Notes: generated from the letters alone by a model not told the origin. Positions 16,796 to 26,145 are shown, numbered from the stretch's first letter. The stretch: DNA of 64,000 nucleotides from Kocuria tytonis (GCF_003226895.2 NZ_PNJG02000001.1:620001-684000); one strand, 5' to 3'. Numbers and translations are program-made.

Positions 16796-17725
16796 TCAGG
16801 CCCGGAAGCGCCGCGGCCGCCTCTGGCACCGCGAGCAACGGTACGAGGAGCGGTTCGCGAAGTGCTCGCGGACGATGACGCCGTCCTCACCGGCTGCCTC
16901 GCAGCGACGGCATGGCTCCCCCGCCCGGCCGTACGCGTTCAGGGAGCGTGAGAAGTATCCGGACTCCCCGTTGACGTTCACGTACAGCGAGTCGAAGCTC
17001 GTGCCGCCCGCGTCCAGCGCACGGCGCATGACCTCCTGGCACGCGGTCACCAGCTCGCGGGTGCGGGGTGCGGTCATCGTCTCGGTGGGTGCCGCCCAGT
17101 GCAGCCGGGCGGCCCACAGGGCCTCGTCCGCGTAGATGTTGCCGATCCCGGAGATGAGCCCCTGGTCCAGCAGGGCGCGCTTCAGGCCCGTGCGGCGGCG
17201 TCGCAGGGCGGCGTGGAACGCATCCACGTCGAACAGCGGGTCCAGGGGGTCGCGCGCGATGTGCGCGGCGTGCTCCGGCACCGTGCCGTGGCCGTCCGCG
17301 CTGGGCACGAGCGGGTCGAGCAGCATGCCGCCGAAGATCCGCTGGTCCACGAACCGGGCCTGCTCCGGGAGGGCGGCACCGGCGTCGTCGTGGGCCGGGG
17401 ACAGGTCGAGGCGGATGCGCTCGTGGCGCGGCTGCGGCTGGTCGGCGGAGGCCACCAGGAGCTGACCGCTCATGCCCAGGTGCACGAGCAGCGCCTGCGA
17501 CGGCTCACTGCCGGGGCGGTCCCGCAGCGGGAGCCACAGGAACTTGCCGCGGCGCTGCGCGGAGTCCACGGTGTGACCGGCCAGGCGCTCCTGGAAGTCC
17601 AGGACGCCGGCCGTGTGGCGGCGCAGGGACCGGGCGTCGAAGACCTGCACGGACTCGATGGTGCGGCCCACCACCCAGCGCTCGACGCCGCGGCGGACCA
17701 CCTCCACCTCGGGTAGCTCGGGCAC
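16796..17725 (-). CDS. mutM: Formamidopyrimidine-DNA glycosylase
   Basis: A 309-residue bifunctional DNA glycosylase/AP lyase that removes 8-oxoguanine and formamidopyrimidines. The mature N-terminus PELPEVEVV carries the catalytic proline at position 2 and glutamate at position 3. The helix-two-turn-helix region reads [13 protein letters not shown], and the C-terminal zinc finger is present (CRRC then CSRC). It is the last gene of coaD-yceD-rpmF-rnc-mutM and starts seven bases after rnc, which is the conserved actinobacterial order. Confidence 0.96.
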   Translation of the reverse strand: MPELPEVEVVRRGVERWVVGRTIESVQVFDARSLRRHTAGVLDFQERLAGHTVDSAQRRGKFLWLPLRDRPGSEPSQALLVHLGMSGQLLVASADQPQPRHERIRLDLSPAHDDAGAALPEQARFVDQRIFGGMLLDPLVPSADGHGTVPEHAAHIARDPLDPLFDVDAFHAALRRRRTGLKRALLDQGLISGIGNIYADEALWAARLHWAAPTETMTAPRTRELVTACQEVMRRALDAGGTSFDSLYVNVNGESGYFSRSLNAYGRAGEPCRRCEAAGEDGVIVREHFANRSSYRCSRCQRRPRRFRA

Positions 17726-17732
17726 GGTGCGC

Positions 17733-18437
17733 TCAGTCCTTCGCGGGGAACCGCACGGCCAGGGCCTCGCACGCGGCGGCCGCGGCGGCGCGTTCGGCGG
17801 CCTTCTTGGAGGTGCCCTCCCCGTGGCCGAGCACCTGCCCGTCCACCACGGCGTCCGCGGTGAAGTGCCGTTCGTGGTCGGGGCCGGTGCCCGCCACCTC
17901 GTAGCGGACGGTGCCCAGACCGTGCTGGGCCACGAGCTCCACGATGTGCGTCTTCCAGTCCCGCCCCTCGTGCAGCACGCGGGTGTCCTCGAGCAGCGGG
18001 ATCATCATGCGCAGCACGAGATCGCGCGCGGGCACGGGGCCCAGGGACTCGTACACCGCGCCGATCACGGCCTCGGTGGTGTCCGCGAGGATGGAGGGCT
18101 TGTCGCTGCCGTGGGTGCGCACCTCGCCCTTGCCCAGGCGGATGTGGGGGCCCAGCCCCAGGGAGCGGGCCACACCGGCCAGCGCCCGGGCGGAGACCAC
18201 GGACGCCCGCAGCTTCGCCAGGCGGCCCTCGTCCCACTCCGGGTAGCGGTGGTAGATCTCGTCCGTGACGGCGAGCTGCAGCACGGCGTCCCCCAGGAAC
18301 TCGAGGCGCTCGTTGTGGGTTTCCCCCGGGTGCTCATAGGCGTAGGAGCGGTGCGTCAGCGCAATGCGAAGCGTCCCGGTGTCGAGATCGACACCGAGAC
18401 GCTTCAGCAGTTCACCGGAATCCGGCACATCAGTCAC
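17733..18437 (-). CDS. rnc: Ribonuclease III
   Basis: A 234-residue double-strand-specific endoribonuclease that processes rRNA precursors and structured mRNAs. The RNase III signature [12 protein letters not shown] sits in the N-terminal catalytic domain, with the downstream acidic metal-binding residues in the [12 protein letters not shown] segment. A C-terminal double-stranded RNA-binding domain begins near residue 165 and ends with [12 protein letters not shown]. The GTG start lies one base after the rpmF stop. Confidence 0.95.
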   Translation of the reverse strand: MTDVPDSGELLKRLGVDLDTGTLRIALTHRSYAYEHPGETHNERLEFLGDAVLQLAVTDEIYHRYPEWDEGRLAKLRASVVSARALAGVARSLGLGPHIRLGKGEVRTHGSDKPSILADTTEAVIGAVYESLGPVPARDLVLRMMIPLLEDTRVLHEGRDWKTHIVELVAQHGLGTVRYEVAGTGPDHERHFTADAVVDGQVLGHGEGTSKKAAERAAAAAACEALAVRFPAKD

Positions 18438-18438
18438 G

Positions 18439-18642
18439 TTACGCGTCAGCGACCTTGCGTCCCTTGTACTCGTAGAACAAGGGGGTGCCGGCGGAGTCGG
18501 AGACCAGCTTGGCCTGGTGCGGCAGGCTGTAGCTGACCTTGCCGTTCTCCACGGTCTTCACCAGTTTAGGGGCTTGCGCCTTCCACTGGGACCGGCGCAT
18601 GCGGGTATTCGCACGGGACATCTTCCTCTTGGGAACAGCCAC
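18439..18642 (-). CDS. rpmF: 50S ribosomal protein L32, zinc-free form
   Basis: A 67-residue ribosomal protein with the invariant N-terminus [13 protein letters not shown]. It has no cysteine, so the CxxC...C zinc ribbon found in many L32 proteins (for example those of Streptomyces) is missing and replaced by a segment around [10 protein letters not shown]. Such C-minus forms do not need zinc. The start is a GTG preceded by a GAGAGAAGAGAG purine stretch. The gene sits two bases after yceD and one base before rnc; yceD-rpmF linkage is widespread in bacteria. Confidence 0.95.
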   Translation of the reverse strand: MAVPKRKMSRANTRMRRSQWKAQAPKLVKTVENGKVSYSLPHQAKLVSDSAGTPLFYEYKGRKVADA

Positions 18643-18644
18643 GG

Positions 18645-19235
18645 CTATCTCTCTTCTCTCGTGTCGGTTGTCGGCTCCGACGGTTCCGGATCCTCCGAGT
18701 CGGTCAGCAGCCCTGTGAGGGCGGACCAGCGGGGATCCTTCACGTCGTGGTGGTGCTCCGGATCGTTCTCGAGCCGTGCGCCGCACTGGGCGCACAGGCC
18801 CGGGCAGTCGGCCCGGCACACCGGTTGGAACGGCAGCTGTGTGATCACTGCGTCCCGAAGCATCGGTTCGAGGTCGATCTCCTCGTCCCGCACCTCATAC
18901 ACTTGCTCGTCCTCGACGTTCTCGTCGCCCTGTGGGGACGGTTCGAAGACGAAAAGCTCTTGCACGTCGACCGGTAGTTCGTAGTCGATGGGGTCGAGGC
19001 ATCTGCTGCACTCCCCGTGAACACTGACGATCACGGTTCCGGACACCAGGATACCGTCGTGGACGGATTCCAGGCGCAGATCCAACTCCATGGGCGCGCC
19101 CTCGGGCGAGCCGATGAGCGCCGTACCGAAGTCCTTCGGTGCGGGCACCTCGACGTCCAGGGTGTCCATGGTCCCCGGGCGGTGTTGCAGCTCCCTGACG
19201 TTGAACGCGAGGGCTGAACTGTTGCGGTGATTCAC
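18645..19235 (-). CDS. yceD: DUF177 / YceD family protein
   Basis: A 196-residue DUF177 (YceD) protein. The family is broadly conserved beside rpmF and has been linked to large-subunit rRNA accumulation; its molecular role is not settled. Two cysteine pairs are visible, CSRC in the middle and CPGLCAQC near the C-terminus, which look like a metal site. The C-terminal 30 residues are acidic. The GTG at 19235 is preferred over an upstream start because AGGAG lies five bases ahead of it. Confidence 0.85.
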   Translation of the reverse strand: MNHRNSSALAFNVRELQHRPGTMDTLDVEVPAPKDFGTALIGSPEGAPMELDLRLESVHDGILVSGTVIVSVHGECSRCLDPIDYELPVDVQELFVFEPSPQGDENVEDEQVYEVRDEEIDLEPMLRDAVITQLPFQPVCRADCPGLCAQCGARLENDPEHHHDVKDPRWSALTGLLTDSEDPEPSEPTTDTREER

Positions 19236-19326
19236 GGAACTCCTGGCTAACGACACTGGCCGACAGAACATCCTAGCACGCGGCGCGCGCGGACTTCACC
19301 CCGGTGCGCCCGCGCGGCGGGGCGGC

Positions 19327-19797
19327 TCAGCGACTGCGGATGGCGTGCAGCACCTGTGGCGGGACGAACGAGGTCACGTCCCCGCCCAGGGCCGCGACCT
19401 CCATGACCAGCGAGGAGGAGACGTGCAGCAGGGAGGGCTCCCCCGGCAGGAACACGGTCTCCACACCCGTCAGCGAGCGGTTCATGGTGGCCATGGGCAG
19501 CTCGTAGTCGTAGTCCGCGCCGTTGCGCAGGCCCTTCACGAGCGCCACCGCCTCCCGGTGGGAGGCGTAGTCCGCGATCAGTCCCGATTCGAGGGGTTCC
19601 ACGACCACACCGGGCTCGTCCGCGAAGACCTCCAGCACCAGCTCGATCCGCTCCGCCTCGCTGAAACGGTGCGTCTTGTTCGGGTTGGTGGACACCGCCA
19701 CGACCACTTCGTCGAACAGGCGGGCCGCCCGGTGGATCACCGCGCAGTGCCCGAGGTGCAGCGGGTCGAAGGATCCCGGACAGATGGCGCGTCGCAT
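19327..19797 (-). CDS. coaD: Phosphopantetheine adenylyltransferase
   Basis: A 156-residue nucleotidyltransferase for the fourth step of coenzyme A synthesis (4'-phosphopantetheine plus ATP to dephospho-CoA). It has the HxGH-type motif GSFDPLHLGH near the N-terminus, KGLRNGADYDYEL in the middle and the variant SSS signature (LLHVSSSLV) near the end. The Thr usually found in the FDPxTxGH motif is His here. It starts with ATG at 19797, with TAGGAT exactly six bases upstream, indicating a leaderless mRNA. A 91-base gap separates it from yceD. Confidence 0.95.
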   Translation of the reverse strand: MRRAICPGSFDPLHLGHCAVIHRAARLFDEVVVAVSTNPNKTHRFSEAERIELVLEVFADEPGVVVEPLESGLIADYASHREAVALVKGLRNGADYDYELPMATMNRSLTGVETVFLPGEPSLLHVSSSLVMEVAALGGDVTSFVPPQVLHAIRSR

Positions 19798-19803
19798 GGC
19801 ACC

Positions 19804-19809
19804 ATCCTA
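19804..19809 (-). promoter_or_regulatory. -10 element of coaD (leaderless)
   Basis: TAGGAT, six bases before the coaD ATG. It shares a 39-base intergenic region with a divergent -10 element, so the two promoters must overlap. Confidence 0.55.
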
Positions 19810-19824
19810 GCCCCGGCGGGTTCC

Positions 19825-19830
19825 TAGACT
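19825..19830 (+). promoter_or_regulatory. -10 element of aminotransferase gene (leaderless)
   Basis: TAGACT, six bases before the ATG at 19837. Its -35 region would fall on the divergent coaD -10 hexamer. Confidence 0.55.
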
Positions 19831-19836
19831 GTCCTC

Positions 19837-21087
19837 ATGAGCAGCAACGCACATCATCTGCCGCCGCACACGCCTGCCGCGGGAGCGCCTGCCCTCCCGT
19901 GGCAGCGGATGGCCGCGGGCGGAGGCCTGCTGGACCCCGCCGGACGCCTGCGCTCCACGGTCTTCGAAGAGATGACGGCGCTGGCCCGGCGCTCCGGCTC
20001 CGTGAACCTGGGTCAGGGCTTCCCGGACTTCGATCCCCCGCGGGAGATGGTCGACGCCGCGGCGGCCGCCCTGCACGCGGGGCACCACCAGTACGCCCCC
20101 ATCGTGGGCGTCCCCGCCCTGCGCGAGTCGGTTGCCGTCCACCAGCGCACGCACTACGGCCTCGAGCTGGACCCGGAGTCCGAGGTGGCGGTGTGCGCGG
20201 GGGCCACCGAGGCCATGGCGGCCGCACTGCTGTCCCTGCTGCAGCCCGGTGACGAGGTGGTGCTCTTCGAGCCGCGCTACGACCTCTACGGCGCACTCGT
20301 GCAGTTCGCGGGCGCCACGGCGGTGCCCGTCCCGCTGCTGCCCCCCGCCTTCGTCCCGGACCCCGACGACGTGCACGCGGCGTTCTCCCCGCGCACCCGG
20401 GCCGTGGTCCTGAACGACCCCCACAACCCCACGGGCACCGTGGCCTCCCGCGAGTTCAAGGAGCTCCTGGTGGAACTCGCGGCGGAGCACGACGCCGTGA
20501 TCGTCACCGACGACGTCTACGAGCACCTGCGCTACGACGGCCCCCACGAGCCGCTGGCCGCCCTCCCGGGAGCCGCGGAGCGCACCCTGAGCGTGTCCTC
20601 GGCCGGCAAGACGTTCTCGGCCACCGGCTGGCGCGTGGGCTGGATCAGTGGGCCGCCGGAGCTGGTCCGCGGTGCCGTGGCGGTGAAGACCTACCTGTCC
20701 CACAGCGCGGCGGCCCCGCTGCAGCACGCCGTGGCCGCCGCCCTGGCCTTCCCGTCCGAGTTCTACGCGCGGCTGCTCGAGGACTACCGCGAGCGCCGGG
20801 ACGTCCTCGTGAGCGGTCTGCGCGCCGCGGGGCTCACCCCACCCGAGCCGCAAGGCACGTTCTTCGCGGTGGCGGACGTGAGCGACCACTACCCGCTCGC
20901 GGGCGTGGACAACGCCACGGACCTGGGCCGGCACTGGGCCGAGAACGCCGGCGTGGTCGGGATCCCCGTGTCCGCGTTCGTGAGCCCCGAGAACCAGGGC
21001 CTCTACTCGGACTGGCTGCGCCTGGCGTTCTGCAAGCGCACGGACGTGCTCCGCGGCGCAATGGCGGGGCTGGCGGCGTCGGTCTGA
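19837..21087 (+). CDS. Class I/II PLP-dependent aminotransferase
   Basis: A 416-residue fold-type I aminotransferase of the DapC / kynurenine aminotransferase / methionine aminotransferase group. Visible signs are NLGQGFPDF near the N-terminus, NDPHNPTGTV, the DDVYEHLRYD region and the PLP-lysine motif SSAGKTFSATGWRVGW. Homologues of this type in actinobacteria act either as N-succinyldiaminopimelate aminotransferase or on aromatic and sulfur amino acids; sequence reading does not decide. It is a plus-strand insertion between coaD and rsmD and probably a single-gene transcript. Confidence 0.85.
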   Translation: MSSNAHHLPPHTPAAGAPALPWQRMAAGGGLLDPAGRLRSTVFEEMTALARRSGSVNLGQGFPDFDPPREMVDAAAAALHAGHHQYAPIVGVPALRESVAVHQRTHYGLELDPESEVAVCAGATEAMAAALLSLLQPGDEVVLFEPRYDLYGALVQFAGATAVPVPLLPPAFVPDPDDVHAAFSPRTRAVVLNDPHNPTGTVASREFKELLVELAAEHDAVIVTDDVYEHLRYDGPHEPLAALPGAAERTLSVSSAGKTFSATGWRVGWISGPPELVRGAVAVKTYLSHSAAAPLQHAVAAALAFPSEFYARLLEDYRERRDVLVSGLRAAGLTPPEPQGTFFAVADVSDHYPLAGVDNATDLGRHWAENAGVVGIPVSAFVSPENQGLYSDWLRLAFCKRTDVLRGAMAGLAASV

Positions 21088-21139
21088 GCAGGGGCGGCAC
21101 CGGGGGTTGGCCGCACACGCACATCCCGTGCGGCGGAGC

Positions 21140-21736
21140 TCACTCCTCGGGGCCGCTGTCGTTGCGGGGCTCCTCGTCCGCCTCGAGGTACCACAGCACG
21201 GTCTCCCCGTGGTCGCTGCGCTCGAAGCGGCGCAGTCCCCGCGGCCAGTCGGGCTCCCCTGTGCGCACGGAGCGCTCCACCACGACCACCCCGCCCGGCC
21301 CCAGCCGCCCCACGAGCAGGGAGAGCAGGCGGGTGAGTTCCGCGTTCTCCAGGGGGTAGGGCGGGTCCGCGAGCACGAGGTCCCAGCGGTGGAAGGGCGC
21401 CCGCCCCAGGTACCCCGCCACGGCCGAGTGGACGGTGGTGATCTTGGCCTCCGGGCACGACGCCGCCAGCGCCCGGGCGTTCTCGCGGCACACGGCCACC
21501 GCGGCCGAGGCCTTCTCCACGAGAGTGACCACCGCGGCCCCCCGGCTCGCCGCCTCGAGCCCCAGGGCACCGGAGCCGGCGAAGAGGTCCAGGACGCGGG
21601 CGTCCTCGCACATCCCCCACGCGTCCAGGCGTCCGAACAGGGACTCCTTGACCCGGTCCGTGGTGGGCCGGGTGGCGGAACCGGGCACGGACCTCAGCCG
21701 CTGGCCACCGGCCCGGCCGGCAATGATGCGTGTCAT
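21140..21736 (-). CDS. rsmD: 16S rRNA (guanine966-N2)-methyltransferase
   Basis: A 198-residue SAM-dependent methyltransferase of the RsmD family, which methylates G966 of 16S rRNA in the assembled small subunit. The N-terminus MTRIIAGRAGGQRL and RPTTDRVKESLF are family hallmarks. The SAM motif reads VLDLFAGSGALGLEA and the catalytic motif is DPPY. The ATG overlaps the recG stop (ATGA). Confidence 0.93.
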   Translation of the reverse strand: MTRIIAGRAGGQRLRSVPGSATRPTTDRVKESLFGRLDAWGMCEDARVLDLFAGSGALGLEAASRGAAVVTLVEKASAAVAVCRENARALAASCPEAKITTVHSAVAGYLGRAPFHRWDLVLADPPYPLENAELTRLLSLLVGRLGPGGVVVVERSVRTGEPDWPRGLRRFERSDHGETVLWYLEADEEPRNDSGPEE

Positions 21737-24102
21737 CCTCGCTCCAGGAATGCTTGTCGGTCCTCGTCCAGGACCCGGTCGATGGTGGCCCGCAGCACGG
21801 GGTGCCCGCTGAGGTCCGGGTCCGCGCGGATCACCGCCTCCGCCGCGGTCCTGGCCCGCGCCACGAGCGCTTCGTCCCGCAGTGCGCTGACCCAGCGCAG
21901 CCCGGAACGGCCGCCGGACTGCGATGCTCCCAGGATGTCGCCCTCCTTGCGCAGCTGCAGGTCCACCTCGGCGAGCTCGAAGCCGTCCGTGGTGGCGGCC
22001 ACGGCCTCGAGGCGGGCCCGTGCCGGGTGGTCCGGGGCCGCGCGCGTGACCAGCAGGCACGTGCTCGCGTACTCACCGCGCCCGATCCGCCCCCGCAGCT
22101 GGTGCAGCTGGGAGATCCCGAAGCGTTCCGGGTCCACCACGACCATCAGCGTGGCGTTGGGGACGTCCACCCCCACCTCCACCACGGTGGTGGACACGAG
22201 GACGTCGATGTCCCCGGCGGCGAATCCGGACATGGTCCCGGCCTTGGTCTGCGCGTCCTGCCGGCCGTGCAGCACCGCAGTCCGGGCGGCGCGCAGCTCG
22301 GGCTGCGCGGCCACGAGCTCCTCGAGCCACGTGACGGTGGCCGGTTCCGGATCCTCCTGCTGCGCCTCGAGCGAGGCGCGCAGGGACGTGAAGGGCGGCA
22401 GGGCGGCGTCGTCGCCGATCTTGGGGGCCACCACGTAGACCTGACGGCCCCGTGCCACGTGCTCCGCCGCGAGCGCCCACACGCGGCGCTCCCACGCGGG
22501 GCCGTGCTCCGCGAGCCCCACCACGAAGGTCTCGACGGGGCGGCGCCCGCCCGGCAGCTCCCGCAGGGTGCTGACGTCCAGGTCTCCGAAGACCGTCATG
22601 GCCACCGTGCGCGGGATGGGCGTGGCCGTCATGACGAGGGTGTGGGGTGCCTGCCCGGCCTTGGCGCGCAGGGCGTCCCGCTGCTCCACGCCGAAACGGT
22701 GCTGCTCGTCCACCACCGCGAGGCCGAGGTCCGCGAACTGCACGGTGTCCTGGATCAGCGCGTGGGTGCCCACCACGATCCCGGCGGCCCCGCTGGCGGC
22801 GTCGAGCAGTGCCCGGCGGCGCGCCGCCGCGGGCATGGACCCTGTGAGCAGGACGACCCCGGTGGCCAGCGGATCCCCGCCCAGCTGTCCGGGTGCCGCC
22901 AGGGGGCCGAGGGCGGCGGTAATCTTATCGTGGTGCTGCGTGGCCAGCACCTCGGTGGGGGCGAGCATGGCGGCCTGCCCGCCGTTGTCCACCACCTGGA
23001 GCATGGCACGCAGGGCCACCACGGTCTTGCCCGAGCCCACGTCCCCCTGGAGCAGCCTGTTCATGGGGGCGGTGCCGGCGAGCTCCGCCGCGATCTGCTC
23101 GCCCACCTCGCGCTGCCCGGGGGTGAGCTCGAACGGCAGGGCGGCGTCGAAGCGCGCGAGGATGCCGTCCGGGCGCGGGGGCCGCGGGTCCACCGGGCGG
23201 GCGGCGTGCTCGGCGCGGCGGCGCATCAGCTCGGTCTGCAGGACGAAGGCCTCCTGGAACCGGAACCGCCTGCGAGCCAGTTCGTACGCCGCCACCGTCT
23301 CGGGGCGGTGCAGGTCCCGGTACGCCTGTCCGAGCGGCGGCAGGTCCTGCGCCGCGAGCAGCTCCGGGGACAGGGGGTCCGGCAACGAGTCCAGGTCCGC
23401 GGTGAGCAGCAGCTGGTGGAGCACCCTGGTGAGCTTCGGCGTGGTGAGCTTCCCGGCCTCCGGGTACACCGGGATGGGCAGCAGCTCACCGGTGTCGGAG
23501 GTGGCGTCCAGCACGGACTCCGGGGTGTCCACGGGGGCGTAGTCCGCGCCCGTCATGGCGAGCTCGCCCCGGTAGTACTCGGGCTTGCCCGTGAACAGCG
23601 CGAGCGACCCCACGGGGAGGTCCTTCTGCGCGGAGTACGCGTTGAAGAACGTGATCTTCAGACTCGCCCCGGAGTCGTCGCACACGATCACGTCCGTGAG
23701 GCTGCGCCGGGGGTCGCTGCGCATCCGCCGGGTGCTCGAACTCTCCACGCGCGCCACGAACGAGGTGCGCTCCCCCGCCACCAGCTCCGTGAGGGCCTGG
23801 ATCCTCCCGCGGCGGATGTAGCGCCGCGGTGCGTGGTCCAGCAGCTGGCCCACGGTGGTGATCCCCATGTCCTTGGCCAGCAGCGCCACCGTGGAGCGCG
23901 GGGACGTGCCCGGGACGTACCGGGTGAGCGGCTGGTCCAGCAGCTCGGGGAAGGCCGCGAGCGGTCCGCGGTCCTGGGAGCCCTCGCGGGCGGCGCCGTG
24001 GTTCGCGGTGTCGTTGTTCGGGGCAACCGCCCCTGGGGCGTCCGCGCCCTCACCCCGGCGGTCCGGATCCGGATCAGACCCGGACGCACGGTCCCGGGTC
24101 AC
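21733..24102 (-). CDS. recG: ATP-dependent DNA helicase RecG
   Basis: A 789-residue superfamily-2 helicase that rewinds stalled forks and processes branched DNA. After a hydrophilic N-terminus of about 50 residues comes the wedge/OB domain. The helicase core then shows Walker A GDVGSGKT, DEQHR (motif II), the TATPIPR motif and the late motif QLRGRIGRG. The GTG start overlaps the upstream DAK2 gene's stop (GTGA). A start further in would remove only the low-complexity N-terminus. Confidence 0.94.
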   Translation of the reverse strand: MTRDRASGSDPDPDRRGEGADAPGAVAPNNDTANHGAAREGSQDRGPLAAFPELLDQPLTRYVPGTSPRSTVALLAKDMGITTVGQLLDHAPRRYIRRGRIQALTELVAGERTSFVARVESSSTRRMRSDPRRSLTDVIVCDDSGASLKITFFNAYSAQKDLPVGSLALFTGKPEYYRGELAMTGADYAPVDTPESVLDATSDTGELLPIPVYPEAGKLTTPKLTRVLHQLLLTADLDSLPDPLSPELLAAQDLPPLGQAYRDLHRPETVAAYELARRRFRFQEAFVLQTELMRRRAEHAARPVDPRPPRPDGILARFDAALPFELTPGQREVGEQIAAELAGTAPMNRLLQGDVGSGKTVVALRAMLQVVDNGGQAAMLAPTEVLATQHHDKITAALGPLAAPGQLGGDPLATGVVLLTGSMPAAARRRALLDAASGAAGIVVGTHALIQDTVQFADLGLAVVDEQHRFGVEQRDALRAKAGQAPHTLVMTATPIPRTVAMTVFGDLDVSTLRELPGGRRPVETFVVGLAEHGPAWERRVWALAAEHVARGRQVYVVAPKIGDDAALPPFTSLRASLEAQQEDPEPATVTWLEELVAAQPELRAARTAVLHGRQDAQTKAGTMSGFAAGDIDVLVSTTVVEVGVDVPNATLMVVVDPERFGISQLHQLRGRIGRGEYASTCLLVTRAAPDHPARARLEAVAATTDGFELAEVDLQLRKEGDILGASQSGGRSGLRWVSALRDEALVARARTAAEAVIRADPDLSGHPVLRATIDRVLDEDRQAFLERG

Positions 24103-25046
24103 CGGGGCTCCGCCGAGAGGCTCGTGACCGCCACGTTGCGGGCGGTGCCGCGGCGGCGCATCAGGTCCAGGGCCACGTCCGGGTCCGTGACGTGCACGTG
24201 GACGCGCCACGTGTAGCCGTCCTCGTGCTCGCCCACCGCACTGACGATCACGCTGTGCCCGGCGTCGTCGAGCTCGTGGCGCAGCTCGGCGGCGTCCAGC
24301 GCGGTGAGGTCCATGGTGCCCATGACCTCGTAGCCCTCCTGCTGCTCGTGGGCGGCCGCCGTGCGGGGGGTGGTGTGGCCGCGGATGATCTCCCGGACCG
24401 GGTCCGTACGATCCGCCGCACCACCCAGTTCCGCGCGCAGCGCCGCGAGGACGATGAGCATGCCGAGCGCCCCGGAGTCCACGGTCCCGCGCTCGGTGAG
24501 CACGGGGATCTGCGAGACGGAGTCGATCACGACCTCCGCGCACGCGCCGACCATCAGGTCCAGCCACCGCGCCAGCTGCTGGTTGGAGCCCTCCGCGCAG
24601 TCCTCCGGGACGGGGACCTCGCCGGCGGCCTGCAGCACGGAGATCATGGTGCCGCGCACGGGTTCGGTGAGACTGGACGAGCAGCGTACCTGTGCGGCCG
24701 TGAGGGCGTCCCTGAGCTGGGCCGCGGTGAGCCGGGTGCTTCCCTCCACCGCGGAGCCCATGGCGGTCAGCGTCACGGCGGCGAGCACCCCGGAGTTGCC
24801 GCGGGCCTCCTCGAGGGCGGCCCGGCCGGCGTGCACGAGGAGCTCGCCCACGTCCCTGCCCTCGATCAGGTGGGCGGCCTCCGCGGCGTAGCCCACGGTG
24901 ACACTGAGGTTCGCGCCGGTGTCCGCGTCCGCGACGGGGAAGACGTTGAGGTCGTCCAGCAGCTCCGCGTGCTCCCGCAGGTCCCGGTGCGCGGCGTCCA
25001 GCCAGTTGCGCACCTCGGTGGTGGAGGAGCCAGGTTTATGGCTCAA
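24099..25046 (-). CDS. DAK2-domain protein, short FakA-like
   Basis: A protein of about 315 residues with an N-terminal DhaL/DAK2 ATP-binding domain. The motif NVFPVADADTGANLSV corresponds to the NVFPVPDGDTGTN of the fatty-acid kinase FakA and carries the Mg-ATP aspartates. GNSGVL and the SGALGML segment are also DAK2 features. FakA-type proteins are about 550 residues, and actinobacterial homologues beside recG are usually longer than this one; here most of the C-terminal region is missing, leaving about 80 residues. Start choice is uncertain. TTG at 25046 overlaps thiL by 11 bases, with AAGGATGG upstream; another TTG lies at 25106. The partner FakB is not in the window. Confidence 0.75.
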   Translation of the reverse strand: MSHKPGSSTTEVRNWLDAAHRDLREHAELLDDLNVFPVADADTGANLSVTVGYAAEAAHLIEGRDVGELLVHAGRAALEEARGNSGVLAAVTLTAMGSAVEGSTRLTAAQLRDALTAAQVRCSSSLTEPVRGTMISVLQAAGEVPVPEDCAEGSNQQLARWLDLMVGACAEVVIDSVSQIPVLTERGTVDSGALGMLIVLAALRAELGGAADRTDPVREIIRGHTTPRTAAAHEQQEGYEVMGTMDLTALDAAELRHELDDAGHSVIVSAVGEHEDGYTWRVHVHVTDPDVALDLMRRRGTARNVAVTSLSAEPR

Positions 25047-26133
25047 AGTGATCCCATCCTTCAACGACGTCGCGGCCGAACCACTGCGCGGAGGAGCGCC
25101 CCGCAACGGTCACGGACGGGCCCCGGCCCGGCTGACCCTCGGGCCCGTTGGTGCGGTGCCTGCCCACGGGCGACGCGGGCGCACACGAGCCTATCGCACG
25201 GGCCCCCGGTGGAACCGGGGAATCCACAGGCAGCACCGCGAGCAGCCCGTGGTCCTCGCCCCCGGTCAGCACCCACTGCCACGGGTCCGCCCCCGCGGCG
25301 GCCGCCGGCCCTGCCAGTGCGGCCACGCAGGGTTCCAGGGCGGCCGGGTCCAGGTCGATGCGCAGCCCGCTGGCCCGGGCGATCCGTCCGGCGTCCCGGA
25401 GCAGACCGTCGGAGACGTCCAGCATGGCGGTGGCACCGGCCCGCGCGAGTACCGGGCCCAGCGGCACGGGCGGCGCCGGACGCAGCTGGGCCGCGCGCAG
25501 GGCGAGCCGCTCGGATCCCGCCACTGCGTCCCAGGGGCCGGGAGATCCTGCTTCCAGGGCGTCCAGTCCCGCCGCGGCCCGCCCCAGCACTCCGGCGTGC
25601 ACGAGGGTCCCACCGCCCGTGGCGCCGCTGCGCAGCACGGGTTCGCCCTCGCAGCGTCCCGTGACCGTGGCGGTCACGGACAGTTCCGCACCGCGCCCGA
25701 GGTCCCCGCCCACCAGGGCGCACTCCGTGGCGCCGAGCTCCTCGAACGCCCGGGAGAGCCCTGCCGCGAAGTCCGCGACCCACTGCACGGGCGTGTCCCC
25801 GGGCAGCGTGAGGGACACCACCACCGCGGTGGGCACGGCCCCCATGGCGGCGACGTCCGCGAGGTTCTGGGCGGCGCACTTGTGGCCGAGGTCCGTCCCC
25901 GTGGTGCGGTACCCGCACGGCCACACCGTGCGGAAGTCCTGCCCGAGCGTGAGCGTGTCCGTGGTGAGCACCACGCGCTCCCCGGGGGCCGCGACAACGG
26001 CGCAGTCGTCCCCCGGCCCCACCAGCACGTGCGGCCCGCGCGTTGTGGCCACCGGCAGGAACGCCTCCAGCAGCTGCGTCTCCCCGATCTGCGCCACGGT
26101 GGTGCCGGGCGGTACCGCGCTCTCGTGCGTCAT
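25036..26133 (-). CDS. thiL: Thiamine-monophosphate kinase
   Basis: A 365-residue ThiL/AIR-synthase-fold kinase that phosphorylates thiamine monophosphate to the active cofactor. The N-terminal phosphate/metal motif is GPGDDCAVV. TTDTLTLGQDF, ADVAAMGA, GGDLGRG and MLDVSDGLLRD follow in the usual order. The C-terminus ends in a short extension (QWFGRDVVEGWDHFEP). ATG at 26133 lies six bases after TAGGGT on the minus strand, so the mRNA is probably leaderless. Confidence 0.94.
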   Translation of the reverse strand: MTHESAVPPGTTVAQIGETQLLEAFLPVATTRGPHVLVGPGDDCAVVAAPGERVVLTTDTLTLGQDFRTVWPCGYRTTGTDLGHKCAAQNLADVAAMGAVPTAVVVSLTLPGDTPVQWVADFAAGLSRAFEELGATECALVGGDLGRGAELSVTATVTGRCEGEPVLRSGATGGGTLVHAGVLGRAAAGLDALEAGSPGPWDAVAGSERLALRAAQLRPAPPVPLGPVLARAGATAMLDVSDGLLRDAGRIARASGLRIDLDPAALEPCVAALAGPAAAAGADPWQWVLTGGEDHGLLAVLPVDSPVPPGARAIGSCAPASPVGRHRTNGPEGQPGRGPSVTVAGRSSAQWFGRDVVEGWDHFEP

Positions 26134-26139
26134 ACCTGC

Positions 26140-26145
26140 ACCCTA
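26140..26145 (-). promoter_or_regulatory. -10 element of thiL (leaderless)
   Basis: TAGGGT, six bases before the thiL ATG. There is no ribosome-binding site between them. Confidence 0.5.
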
